From assembly GCA_021793235.1 (NCBI GenBank), contig JAJYTD010000004.1, forward strand, positions 124,001 to 188,000: a stretch of 64,000 nt of DNA, in the 5' to 3' direction. The notes under the pieces are model-generated. The model searched no databases. It had not been told where the DNA came from and saw nothing but the letters and a program-made list of their open reading frames with translations. Made by a program: the position numbers and the translations under genes. Position 1 is the stretch's first letter. Every line of letters starts with the position of its first letter. The DNA is from Actinomycetes bacterium (GTDB lineage: Bacteria; Actinomycetota; Actinomycetes; Streptosporangiales; Streptosporangiaceae). This document shows, piece by piece, positions 19,225-27,898 of the stretch.

Positions 19225-19449
19225 TTTCCGTGCTGGGCGCCGTGCCGGGCGATGGGGCGCGGCGAGTGCGGCTCCTGGCGCGGCCCGGGCAGGGCCGAAG
19301 CGCTTGCTTTACCGGCTCCGGATACGCGGCCAATGAACGGTCAGCCGCGGGTGGGGAAAAGGAAAACGCTCCTTCCGCTCCTTCCGCGCCCGAGCGGTCA
19401 GCACATTCGCGCCCACGGAAGAAGATAACACCCGCCATACGTGCGCTTC

Positions 19450-19497
19450 GCGGCAAAGAAGCATTCCTCCGCAGAGGAGAATTCCCTTCTTTGCCGC
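19450..19497. promoter_or_regulatory. 12-bp perfect inverted repeat upstream of the teichoic acid operon
   Basis: GCGGCAAAGAAG at 19450-19461 is mirrored at 19486-19497; the 24-base loop can form a smaller CTC/GAG stem. It lies in the 480-bp gap between the crotonase terminator and the first teichoic acid gene, which is clearly richer in A+T than the genes around it and otherwise empty. It could be an operator or a transcript hairpin. No T tract follows. Confidence 0.4.
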
Positions 19498-19703
19498 CCA
19501 TTAATTTCCTGATGTTTCAGTAATCGATTTTCTTACTCTCCGGTGATAATCGAGCAAAATGATCCCGTGTGACATATGAAGTCCCTGTTCACCGGGGATG
19601 TCTCTATTTGCGCCGGTGAACCTCCGCGGTAGACCGCTGCAAGCCGCACAGGTGCGCTTCCCGATCGACAGGTGCCCGACCGCAACCCAATTCGGGAGTA
19701 GAA

Positions 19704-21212
19704 GTGGCCGTTCGTACTGGTTTCCAACGTGCTCATCGTTCCGCACCCCGGACCGTGGCCGTCATCCTGGCCGGGGGCAGCGGCCAACGTATCGGCCTGT
19801 CCACGCCCAAGCAGCTCTTGAAGATCGCCGGCAAGACGATCCTGGAGCACACGCTGGCCGTGTTCGCCCAGGCACCGGGAATCGACGAGATCCTGGTGAT
19901 GATGAACCCGGGGTTCGTCGCCGATGCCGAGGCGATCGTCGCGAAGGCCGGCCTGGACCCGACCACCCGGGTACTGCCCGGGAGCACGTCGCGCAACGCC
20001 ACCACGCAGCTCGCGCTCGACGCGCTGGACCACTACGCGTCCGACAGCACCAACGTGCTGTTCCACGACGCCGTGCGGCCGCTGCTGTCCCAGCGGATCA
20101 TCGCCGACTGCGTCACCGCGCTGCAGGACTACGCGGCGGTCGACGTCGCGATCCCCTCATCGGACACCATCATCCAGGTCGACGACGGTGTCATCACCGA
20201 CGTACCGCAGCGGTCCCGGCTGCGCCGCGGCCAGACCCCGCAGGCGTTCCGGCTCGGCACCATCCGCGACGCCTACGCCCGCGCCTGGCGCGACCCGGCC
20301 TTCGAGGCCACCGACGACTGCACGGTCGTGCTGCGCTACCTGCCCGAGACGCCCATCTACGTCGTCGAAGGCGAAGAGCAGAACATGAAGGTCACCCAGC
20401 CGGTCGACATCTTCATCGCCGACAAGCTCTTCCAGCTCGCCTCGGCCGCCACGCCGACGTTCACCGGTACGGACTACACCGAGCACATGTCCGGTGCGAC
20501 GGTCGTCGTCTTCGGCGGCAGCTACGGAATCGGCGCGGGCGTCGCCGACCTCGCCGAGGAGCACGGAGCCCGGGTGTTCCGCTACTCGCGCGGCGCCACC
20601 CGGACCAACGTCGCCAACTTCGACGACGTCGCCGCCGCCCTGGCCCAGGCGCACGCCGCGACAGGCCGGATCGACCACGTCGTCAACACGGCCGGGATCC
20701 TCAGGGTCGGCCGCCTCGACCAGACCGATGCCGCAGCCATCGACGAGGCGCTGCGGGTGAACTACCTGGCGCCGGTGCACATCGCCCGGGCCGCGTTCCC
20801 CTACCTCGCCCAGACGCAGGGCCACCTGCTGCTGTACACGTCCAGCTCCTACACCCGGGGAAGAGCCGACTACAGCCTGTACTCCTCGGCGAAGGCGGCC
20901 ACCGTCAACCTCACCCAGGCGCTCGCCGACGAATGGTCGGACAGCAAAGTCCGCATCAACTGCATCAACCCGGAACGCGCCCGCACCCCGATGCGCGCCC
21001 AGGCCTTCGGGGAGGAGCCCGCCAACAGCCTGCTCAGCGCGGAGAAAGTCGCGGCGGCCTCGATCGATGTGCTGCTCTCCGACCTGACCGGGCAGGTCGT
21101 CGACGTCCGCAAAGAAGACCTGCCGTCCTCTGCCGAAGTGGTGGTGCCCCCATCGCCCGCACCGGCTACGGCGGCCGCATCGGCCACGGCGGTAACGGCG
21201 GCCGCGAAATGA
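19704..21212 (+). CDS. Bifunctional D-ribitol-5-phosphate cytidylyltransferase / ribulose-5-phosphate reductase
   Basis: 502-residue fusion. Residues about 17-245 are an IspD/TarI-like cytidylyltransferase (VILAGGSGQRIG, PKQLLKIAGK, FHDAVRPL, SRLRRGQTPQAF). Residues about 255-460 are an SDR (FGGSYGIGAGVADLAE, NTAGILRVGR, catalytic YSSAK). The same fusion is known from Haemophilus Acs1/Bcs1, which reduces ribulose-5-phosphate and activates ribitol-5-phosphate to CDP-ribitol. The last 40 residues are Ala/Pro-rich. GGGAG lies six bases before the GTG start. It is first in a three-gene operon whose next start overlaps its stop (ATGA). Confidence 0.85.
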   Translation: MAVRTGFQRAHRSAPRTVAVILAGGSGQRIGLSTPKQLLKIAGKTILEHTLAVFAQAPGIDEILVMMNPGFVADAEAIVAKAGLDPTTRVLPGSTSRNATTQLALDALDHYASDSTNVLFHDAVRPLLSQRIIADCVTALQDYAAVDVAIPSSDTIIQVDDGVITDVPQRSRLRRGQTPQAFRLGTIRDAYARAWRDPAFEATDDCTVVLRYLPETPIYVVEGEEQNMKVTQPVDIFIADKLFQLASAATPTFTGTDYTEHMSGATVVVFGGSYGIGAGVADLAEEHGARVFRYSRGATRTNVANFDDVAAALAQAHAATGRIDHVVNTAGILRVGRLDQTDAAAIDEALRVNYLAPVHIARAAFPYLAQTQGHLLLYTSSSYTRGRADYSLYSSAKAATVNLTQALADEWSDSKVRINCINPERARTPMRAQAFGEEPANSLLSAEKVAAASIDVLLSDLTGQVVDVRKEDLPSSAEVVVPPSPAPATAAASATAVTAAAK

Positions 21213-23383
21213 GGCCGCACCTCGATTTCGGCTTCACGGGCTGGACGGTGCTGATCGGCCTCGGCCTCGGCTTCGCGGGCATGCTCGCGGGGGCACTGGC
21301 CGCGAACCCGTGGATCTTCTTGGCCGCGGCCGTGCTCTGCTACGCGATGGACATCAGGCTGCAGGGCGGGCACCCGGCGACCGCGAACCTGCTCTCCCAG
21401 CTGCGGGCGGGCATCACCTCCCGCGCGCTGATACGCCAACTGCTGCTGCTCGGCCTCCTTGCTGGCCTGTCCCCGACCACCGGGTTCTGGTGGAGCCTGG
21501 TCTGCATCGTCATCCTGTTCACGCTGCAGTTCCTCTACGGGGGGATAGCCCGCCGGCTGCGGGCGCTGCGCCGGCTTCCGGTGATCACCCGCAACATCGG
21601 CCTGGACGCGCTGGCCATTCCGAACAGTCCGCCATCGCTGCTGGTCAACAACGCCATGGCGCGCCTGCTGCTGCTCGACGCGGCGCTCCTGTTCGGCGGC
21701 GCCGCCGCAGTGGCGGCGTCCTCGATCACGCCCGTGCTGATCGGCGGCGCGGTTTCCATCGCGGCGACCCTGTCGGCGCTGGCCGCGGTGCTGGCGCACT
21801 TCCTCCGGGCCCGCCGCATTCCCGGTGCCGAGGCCGTCATGGGCCACGTCCAGGAGTGGATCGACGGCTACCGGCCAGAGGTCGTGCTCTACTTCACCGG
21901 GTCGGCCGATTCCGCCTACCAGGCGAACATGTGGCTGGAGTCGATCGAACGGCTGCCCGAACGCTCGATCATCGTGCTGCGCGAGCGCGCCATCGCCGCC
22001 CAGCTCGCCGCGACCCCCGTCCCGGTGCTCTGCGTGCCCGCGGCCACTGACCTGATGGCGCTGGACTTCGGGCCGGCGCGGGTGGCGCTCTACCCCGCCA
22101 ATACCGGAAAGAACATCCACATGTTGCGCAATCCGCTGCTCCAGCACGTCTTCATCGGGCACGGCGACAGCGACAAGATCGCCAGCATCAACCCGTTCAG
22201 CAAGGTCTACGACGAGGTGTGGACCGCGGGCAAGGCCGGACGCGACCGCTACTCAACGGCCCAGGTGGGCGTCCGGGACGACGAGATCGTCGAGGTCGGG
22301 CGCCCCCAGCTCACCGAGATCCGCACCGACACCGCACCGCACACCGTCCCGACCGTGCTGTACGCGCCGACATGGGAGGGCTGGACCGACGACCCCGGCA
22401 ACACCTCGCTGATCACGGCGGGGCCGGCGCTCATCGCCCGGCTGCTCGCGGCCGAACCGCGTGTCCGCGTGCTCTACAAGCCGCACCCGTTCACCGGTAT
22501 CCGCGACCCGCGTGCCCGCAAGGCGCACCTGCGGATCATCGCGATGCTCGCCGCGGCCGACCGGGGCCGCCCCACGGGGAAGGCCCCGGCCCGACTGGCC
22601 GAACTGGACCGCCGGCTCGCCGCCGCCGACTCCGTCGACACCACGGTCGACGAGGCGCAGCGCTCCAGAGACGCGGGGGGCGCCGACCCGGCCGCGGCGG
22701 CGCGGGTGCGCGCGCTCTCCGCGGAATGGCACCGCATCTACTGGGAGCACCGCACCGACCACGAGCACCTGGTGATCGAGGGGCCGCGGCCGCACCTCTA
22801 CTCGTGCTTCAACCAAGCGGACCTGCTGATCAGCGACATCTCCAGCGTGGTCGCCGACTTCATCGCCAGCGGGAAACCATATGCCATCACCAACTGCGAA
22901 GGCACCGGTGACGAGGAGTTCCGGACCGAGCACCCCAGCTGCGGCGCTGCGTTCCTGCTGGGCGAGGACGGCTGCGGACTGGAGGAGGCGCTCCAGGCGC
23001 TGCGCGACCCCGCCGCCGACCGGTTCGCCCACGCCCGGCGGGAGCTCAAGACCTACCTGCTGGGCCCCGAAGAACCGGACGCGCAGAGCCGCTTCGGTGC
23101 GGCAGTGGCCGACCTGTACCGCAGGGCGGCAGCCAAGCGCCCTGTCGTCGACGGCGCGGCGGCGTCCGCCGCCGCGGTCCCGGGGGCCGATGGCGCGGTC
23201 GGCCCGGTGACCGGGGCGGTGACCGACCGCGCTGGTACAGCGAAGACCGCTGTGCCTCTGGCGAGAAGGAACGAGCGCAGTGAAGCCGACGGGCACACGG
23301 CGGTGTCCGGCACCGCCCCAGGTACCGAGGAGCCGTGCTTAGATGAGAAGAATTCTGCTGCGGTCCAAGAAGGACCCCTTTGA
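21209..23383 (+). CDS. CDP-glycerol/CDP-ribitol phosphotransferase family protein (TagF/TarL-like) with N-terminal membrane domain
   Basis: 724 residues. The N-terminal 200 residues carry several hydrophobic segments (about 10-45, 70-108, 150-195); the C-terminal part has the polymerase pattern of TagF-type enzymes (VLYAPTWEGWTDD, VLYKPHPFTGI, ADLLISDISSVVADFIASGKPYAITN). It would polymerise ribitol phosphate onto a lipid carrier at the membrane, using CDP-ribitol from the preceding gene. An insertion of about 90 residues splits the catalytic region, and the last 80 residues are low-complexity. The ATG overlaps the upstream stop, and the pyruvyltransferase start lies inside its 3' end. Confidence 0.82.
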   Translation: MRPHLDFGFTGWTVLIGLGLGFAGMLAGALAANPWIFLAAAVLCYAMDIRLQGGHPATANLLSQLRAGITSRALIRQLLLLGLLAGLSPTTGFWWSLVCIVILFTLQFLYGGIARRLRALRRLPVITRNIGLDALAIPNSPPSLLVNNAMARLLLLDAALLFGGAAAVAASSITPVLIGGAVSIAATLSALAAVLAHFLRARRIPGAEAVMGHVQEWIDGYRPEVVLYFTGSADSAYQANMWLESIERLPERSIIVLRERAIAAQLAATPVPVLCVPAATDLMALDFGPARVALYPANTGKNIHMLRNPLLQHVFIGHGDSDKIASINPFSKVYDEVWTAGKAGRDRYSTAQVGVRDDEIVEVGRPQLTEIRTDTAPHTVPTVLYAPTWEGWTDDPGNTSLITAGPALIARLLAAEPRVRVLYKPHPFTGIRDPRARKAHLRIIAMLAAADRGRPTGKAPARLAELDRRLAAADSVDTTVDEAQRSRDAGGADPAAAARVRALSAEWHRIYWEHRTDHEHLVIEGPRPHLYSCFNQADLLISDISSVVADFIASGKPYAITNCEGTGDEEFRTEHPSCGAAFLLGEDGCGLEEALQALRDPAADRFAHARRELKTYLLGPEEPDAQSRFGAAVADLYRRAAAKRPVVDGAAASAAAVPGADGAVGPVTGAVTDRAGTAKTAVPLARRNERSEADGHTAVSGTAPGTEEPCLDEKNSAAVQEGPL

Positions 23384-24731
23384 GGTGGTGACTCCCGGCG
23401 AGGTCATCCAGAAGAACCTGTTCGGCAGCAACGCCGGAAACCTGATCTTCAGCGAAGCCGCGCACAAGCTACTGACCACCGCCGACACAGAGGTCGTCGC
23501 CAACAGGTTCCGGGCGGATCCAAAGGACGCCGGCCGGATCAACGAAGAGTACGACGTCTTCGTCGTTCCGCTGGCGAACGCGTTCCGGCTCTCCTTCGAA
23601 CCGCAGCTCATCTCGCTGACACGGTTGATCGAGCGACTGAAGATCCCCGTGGTGGTCCTCGGTGTCGGTGCGCAGTCCGGCCTCGACTACGACCCCAAGC
23701 GGCTGCGCAGCATCGACGGGTCGGTTACCAGGTTCGTCTCCGCGGTACTGGACCGGTCCCCGTCGATCGGGGTCCGAGGCGAGTTCACCCAGATGTATCT
23801 GAACAGCTTGGGCTTCAAGGATGTCGAGGTCATCGGGTGTCCGTCGATGTTCATGAACGGCGGCGACCTCCGCGTCGAGAAAGCAGGGCCCTCGCTCGAC
23901 AGCGGCTCCAGGCTCGCCCTCTCGGCATCCCGGAGCGCCCTCAGGACGGGCGATGTCGGCAGCGTCGTGATGGCCAACTACGAGCGCTACCCGAACATGA
24001 CCTACATCGCCCAGGAGACCACGGACCTGGAACTGCTGTACTGGGGCGACGCTTCGGAGACGACCGACCGGAACGCCCCGATGCCGGTGCACCGGACCCA
24101 CCCGCTGTTCCGCGAAGACCGGGTTCGTGTGTACCTCGACCCGACAACCTGGATCGACGATCTCCGGGGCTACGATTTCGCGTTCGGCACCCGAATCCAC
24201 GGGACCATCGCCGCGCTGCTCGCCGGGACACCGGGTGTGGTGCTCTGCCACGACTCGCGCACCCTGGAGCTGTGCCGGTACTTCGACATCCCGCACGAAC
24301 GGATGTCCGACATGCCGCTGGACGTCGACGCCGCGAAGCTTTACGAGGAGGCCGACTACAGCGCCCTCCACAGCGGCCACAAGGAGCGTTTCGACCGCTT
24401 CACCTCGTACTTGGCCGCACACGGCCTGGACCATGTGTTCGCCGAGGGCGGTGACCGCGGCGCCGCTTTCGAGGCTCGGCGGCGCGAGACCGACTTTCCT
24501 CCGGGCATCGGTTCCTGGACGGCGGGTGAGGGCAACGACATCGGCTCCCGCATCGGCTGGCTCAAGGAGAACCAGGCCAAGTCCGAACGGCGCATAGCCG
24601 AACTGACCGAGAAGGTCGCGAAGCTGGAGAAGCGCGCCGGGCGCGCGGCCAAGGGGCCCGAGCACGTCGAGAGCGCAGGCCCCTACCGTGCGGCCCGCAG
24701 GGTATTGGACAGGGTCCTGAAGGTTCGCTGA
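23343..24731 (+). CDS. Polysaccharide pyruvyl transferase family protein
   Basis: 462 residues. The pattern GSNAGNLIFSEA, VVLGVGAQSG, SIGVRGEFT, and FAFGTRIHGTIAALLAGTPGVVLCHDSRT is that of the CsaB/WcaK-type ketal pyruvyltransferases, which put pyruvate from PEP onto a sugar or polyol of a surface polymer. Residues about 390-425 are a predicted coiled coil (LKENQAKSERRIAELTEKVAKLEKR). The start overlaps the polymerase gene by 41 bases. Context says it decorates the ribitol teichoic acid; pyruvate ketals on teichoic acids are known in actinomycetes. Confidence 0.85.
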   Translation: MRRILLRSKKDPFEVVTPGEVIQKNLFGSNAGNLIFSEAAHKLLTTADTEVVANRFRADPKDAGRINEEYDVFVVPLANAFRLSFEPQLISLTRLIERLKIPVVVLGVGAQSGLDYDPKRLRSIDGSVTRFVSAVLDRSPSIGVRGEFTQMYLNSLGFKDVEVIGCPSMFMNGGDLRVEKAGPSLDSGSRLALSASRSALRTGDVGSVVMANYERYPNMTYIAQETTDLELLYWGDASETTDRNAPMPVHRTHPLFREDRVRVYLDPTTWIDDLRGYDFAFGTRIHGTIAALLAGTPGVVLCHDSRTLELCRYFDIPHERMSDMPLDVDAAKLYEEADYSALHSGHKERFDRFTSYLAAHGLDHVFAEGGDRGAAFEARRRETDFPPGIGSWTAGEGNDIGSRIGWLKENQAKSERRIAELTEKVAKLEKRAGRAAKGPEHVESAGPYRAARRVLDRVLKVR

Positions 24732-24814
24732 CCGGATTGTGGCGCGGCCCCGGGCGGGCCGAGCGGAAAGGCCCGATGGCCGCCGGGGCGGGCGGGAGAC
24801 GCCGTCTGGACCTG

Positions 24815-25378
24815 TCAGGGCTGGGGGACGCGCAGCGTGCGCAGGAGTGTGGCCAGTAGGTCGTAGTAGCCGACGAGGGTGATGATTTCGACCGCGCCGG
24901 CCTCGCCGAAGTGGGCTTCGGCGGCGGAGTAGCACGCGTCGGAGGCGTCGCGGTCGCGGAGCAGGGACCGGGCGAAGTCGAGCGCGGCCCGGTCGGCGGC
25001 GGTGAAGGAGCCCGGTGTCGCGTGGCCGCCCAGGGCCGCGATCTCGTCTTCGGTGATGCCGACCGCGACTGCCGTGCGCCGATGAGCGAACCACTCGAAC
25101 TCGCTGGCGCGAGCAGTGGCCACGGCCAGGATGATGATCTCGCGTACGCGTGCGGACAGCGACATCCGCGATCCGACGGCCGCGCTCAGGTTCTGCAGTG
25201 CCGCGCCCACGCCCGGCGCGGCCAGCATCGCGTTGAAGGGACCGTGCAGCCGTCCCTTGTCATCGGTGAGCTCGAACGGCGGTTCGAGGCCGTACTTGCG
25301 TATCACGCCGTCGTAGATCGCCTGCTGTTCCGCTGACAATTCGTCAGGGGAGTACCAGTGGATTCGCCCATGTCGCAC
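24815..25378 (-). CDS. Carboxymuconolactone decarboxylase (CMD) family protein
   Basis: 187-residue all-helical AhpD/CMD-fold protein (FNAMLAAPGVGAALQNLSAAV, SLSARVREIIILAVATARASEFEWFAHRRTAVAVGI, VEIITLVGYYDLLATLLRTLRVP). The CxxC pair of AhpD peroxidases is absent, so it fits the decarboxylase-like or uncharacterised branch. I start it at GTG 25378, where the conserved part begins; the frame stays open to 25594 without family similarity. A CATAAT hexamer six bases upstream and the lack of a ribosome site suggest a leaderless mRNA. Confidence 0.82.
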   Translation of the reverse strand: MRHGRIHWYSPDELSAEQQAIYDGVIRKYGLEPPFELTDDKGRLHGPFNAMLAAPGVGAALQNLSAAVGSRMSLSARVREIIILAVATARASEFEWFAHRRTAVAVGITEDEIAALGGHATPGSFTAADRAALDFARSLLRDRDASDACYSAAEAHFGEAGAVEIITLVGYYDLLATLLRTLRVPQP

Positions 25379-25384
25379 AGGACG

Positions 25385-25390
25385 ATTATG
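25385..25390 (-). promoter_or_regulatory. Candidate -10 element for a leaderless CMD transcript
   Basis: CATAAT on the minus strand ends six bases before GTG 25378, placing a predicted transcription start at or next to the start codon. The -35 region is not recognisable. Confidence 0.35.
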
Positions 25391-25972
25391 CCCCGGAGGG
25401 TGACCGTTCCAGGCGGCGGCACCGCCTGTTCCCGGAATGGATCCGTCGCTTCGATGGCCGTCCACCGCGGCACGACCCCTTTTCGAGCAGGTAGGACCTT
25501 CAGTTGCGGTGGATTTTCGGTGGTCGCGGGAGTAGGAAACCGCCGTGCCACGCCCGGCGTGGCCAGCCGAGACTAGCAAGGAAAACCGGCACATCGCACA
25601 TCTCGCCGGTTTGTTCGCGGTGGATGATCTATTTGCGGAACATGGCTAATATTGCCGTGAATATGGGCGTTGCCACGCCTTGCCGCCGGTGCCTTTGGTA
25701 TCGCCAAGATCCGGCGATACCTCTGTCACCAGGCGAAATGAGCAGGAAAGAGGTGTACCGCGATCCGGAATTGGAAGTGGCGGAACAGTTCGCCGCACCG
25801 TATATGCGCTGCTGCGCGGCTGTAGCGCCACAGGGGCACCGGACACTTCCATTGTTAGACGGTCACCAAGAGAACCCGACATAGCTACTCAGCGGCCGTG
25901 AAGGCCAGCATCGCGACCCGTATCGGCGCCGTGCTGTGCCCGGCCCGCACAACGAAACGGACTCGGAGCCTG
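25391..25972. other. Intergenic region before the P450 pair
   Basis: About 580 bases without a confident gene, A+T-richer than its neighbours from 25570 on. It holds a 9-bp inverted repeat (25697-25721) and a 48-codon open frame at 25738-25884 (starts MSRKEVYRDPELE) that has no ribosome site and no known relatives that I recognise. Confidence 0.4.
25697..25721. promoter_or_regulatory. 9-bp perfect inverted repeat, candidate operator
   Basis: GGTATCGCC-AAGATCC-GGCGATACC lies about 250 bases before the first P450 start. The size and symmetry suit a dimeric regulator; the regulator is unknown. Confidence 0.4.
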
Positions 25973-27328
25973 ATGACCCACTACCCCTCGTCGACACGGC
26001 CCGTACCGATCTATGACCCCTCGATCACCAAAGACTCTGACGCGTTATGGGCCAAACTGCTCGCCGAATACCCGGGCGGGCTGGTGCCGGTCCAGGTGGA
26101 GCCCGACCCGAACGTGACCGGGTGGCTCACCATCACCTATGACATGACCCGCCGCGTCATGGAAAGCCCCGAGTTCACCCGTGATTCTCGCCACTGGGGT
26201 GCCCTCAAGGCCGGCCGGATCCCCGATGATTCGCCCACGCTGGCCAACTGCCGGCACCGCCCCAACGCCCTGTTGAACGATGGCGAACTGCACCTTCGCT
26301 ACCGCAACAGCCTGGTCAACGCACTGGAAGCCAACGCCAGGGGAGACCAGGGCCGGGCGCTGAACCAGATCGGCCTGGTCGCCGACCGGATCATCGACAC
26401 CTTCTGTGCGGCGGGTGAAGCCGAGCTGATCTCCCAGTACGCCTTCCACCTGCCGACGCTGGCCCTGTGCCGCCTGGTCGGCCTGAACGTCAGCGAGGGC
26501 GTGCAGGTGTGCACCCAGATGGCGCGGTTCTGGGAGGGCGGACCGGAGGCGGCCAAAGCCAACGAAGAACTGATGAATTTGATGGCGGCCGTGGTCCGTA
26601 CACGGCGTCAGAAACCCGGCGGCGATGTCGCCTCCCTGATGATCGAAGACGGGCTCACCGACGAGGAGGTCCTCAACCAGACCGCCCTGCTCTTCGGCAG
26701 CTCCCATGCGCCGATAACCCACCTTGTCGGCAACACCCTCGCCCGGCTGCTGAGTGAATTCTCCACCGAGCGCGCGGGCCTGTTCCTGCAGATCCCCGAG
26801 ACCATCAACACGATCCTGTGGGAGGACCCCCCGTATCTGTGCGTGCCCGCACGCTGGACCACCGACCACATCGAACTGGGCGGATACCGGCTTCCGCCCG
26901 GTGAGCTGCTGGTGGTGGGATTCGGGCCCGCCCACTACGAGCTGCTGACGAACAGCGATGTGGACCCCCGTACCTCCCAGGTGCACCTGGGGTGGGGGGC
27001 GGGCCGGCACCGCTGCCCCTCCGCCGGCCGCGACCTCGGTCTGGCCCTGGCCGAGGTCGGGGTGGCCCGGCTGCTGCGCCGCCTGCCCGACATCAAGCTG
27101 GGCGAGGGCCTCGACCCCGACCAGCTGCCCCGTCGCCTGAGCACTGACGTGTCCGGGCTGAGCAGGCTTCCCGTCAGCTTCACCCCCACTGCTCCCATTG
27201 ACAAGGGAGATCCGTGGAACCTCGCGGACCTGTCCGGATTGACCCCCGCGGCATCGGCCACAACACCCCAGCCCAAACGCTTGGGGATACTGACCCGGTT
27301 GCTAAGGTCGATCTTGCCGGGAGACTGA
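25973..27328 (+). CDS. Cytochrome P450-like protein, conservon (CvnE) type, copy 1
   Basis: 451 residues. The heme loop reads HLGWGAGRHRCPS, with the thiolate Cys at 348. The K-helix ExxR is missing: the segment is ETINTILWEDPP (about 276-287), and the I-helix acid/alcohol pair is replaced by FGSSHAP. Stretches such as DSRHW, DDSPTL, the LWxDPP motif and the HLxWxAGxHxCP heme loop are those of the P450s encoded in Streptomyces conservons, which also lack ExxR. ATG 25973 has GGAG five bases upstream. No cvnA-D genes lie nearby. A nearly identical-length paralogue follows at 27899. Confidence 0.8.
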   Translation: MTHYPSSTRPVPIYDPSITKDSDALWAKLLAEYPGGLVPVQVEPDPNVTGWLTITYDMTRRVMESPEFTRDSRHWGALKAGRIPDDSPTLANCRHRPNALLNDGELHLRYRNSLVNALEANARGDQGRALNQIGLVADRIIDTFCAAGEAELISQYAFHLPTLALCRLVGLNVSEGVQVCTQMARFWEGGPEAAKANEELMNLMAAVVRTRRQKPGGDVASLMIEDGLTDEEVLNQTALLFGSSHAPITHLVGNTLARLLSEFSTERAGLFLQIPETINTILWEDPPYLCVPARWTTDHIELGGYRLPPGELLVVGFGPAHYELLTNSDVDPRTSQVHLGWGAGRHRCPSAGRDLGLALAEVGVARLLRRLPDIKLGEGLDPDQLPRRLSTDVSGLSRLPVSFTPTAPIDKGDPWNLADLSGLTPAASATTPQPKRLGILTRLLRSILPGD

Positions 27329-27404
27329 GGTTCAAGGCCGTCACCCGCCACGCCGAACCGCGTGAGGTCGCGGGCGGCACCGAGGCCCACCAGCGCGGTG
27401 CCGA

Positions 27405-27590
27405 GTACGGGCGGGCACGGGGGCCGGTTCATGTGCCGGGTGCCCTCTGGCCCGCCTCGAACTGAATGCCGCCCTGCCCCGCGTGTTCGAGCGGTTCCCC
27501 GGACTCGCGCTCGCCCCCACCGATACCCCGCTGCCCCCGGTGGAGAGCCGGATGATGAACCCTCCCCGGCATCTCCCGGTTCTCCCGAAC
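27405..27590 (+). pseudogene. Relic of the C-terminus of a third cytochrome P450
   Basis: One frame reads GTGAGSCAGCPLARLELNA and continues through ALPRVFERFPGLALA to RHLPVLP, which is the heme-loop, L-helix and C-terminal strand of an ordinary bacterial P450 (FGxGxHxCxGxxLARLEL). The Phe and His of the heme loop are changed, nothing upstream belongs to a P450, and no stop follows at the expected place. It differs from the two flanking paralogues (which lack PLARLEL), so it is not part of their duplication. The rest of the 570-bp gap 27329-27898 holds no gene. Confidence 0.6.
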
Positions 27591-27898
27591 CGGGCCGCGG
27601 GCCGACCGGCCGCAGGCACGCCTGCTCCGGCCCTGCTTTCCCGGGTCCGGAGCAGGCCCGGTCCTCCCCGGCCCCCTGCCGCCTCGCCGCGGACGCAGCG
27701 GCGTCAACGAAGGCCACCGCAGTACAGCACGTACCGCCGGAGGTTAGGGGTATGGTCATACGGTCCGTTGAATCGGTGGTGGCCGGCCCGCCGATCGCAT
27801 GGGCATCGACACCAACGTTTCAGCGGTTGCGGGAGCACGGCCGTGCAACCGCACCGGTGACGCGTTGTACCCTTTGCACGACTGACCGAATCGGACTT

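Noticed and set aside
19598-21208. Long upstream extension of the TagF-like frame
   Set aside because: It overlaps the cytidylyltransferase gene in another frame; the real start is the ATGA overlap at 21209.
27362-27898. In-frame N-terminal extension of the second P450
   Set aside because: The two P450 paralogues have the same 451-residue length when started at their aligned ATG codons, and the extension is Arg/Pro-rich.
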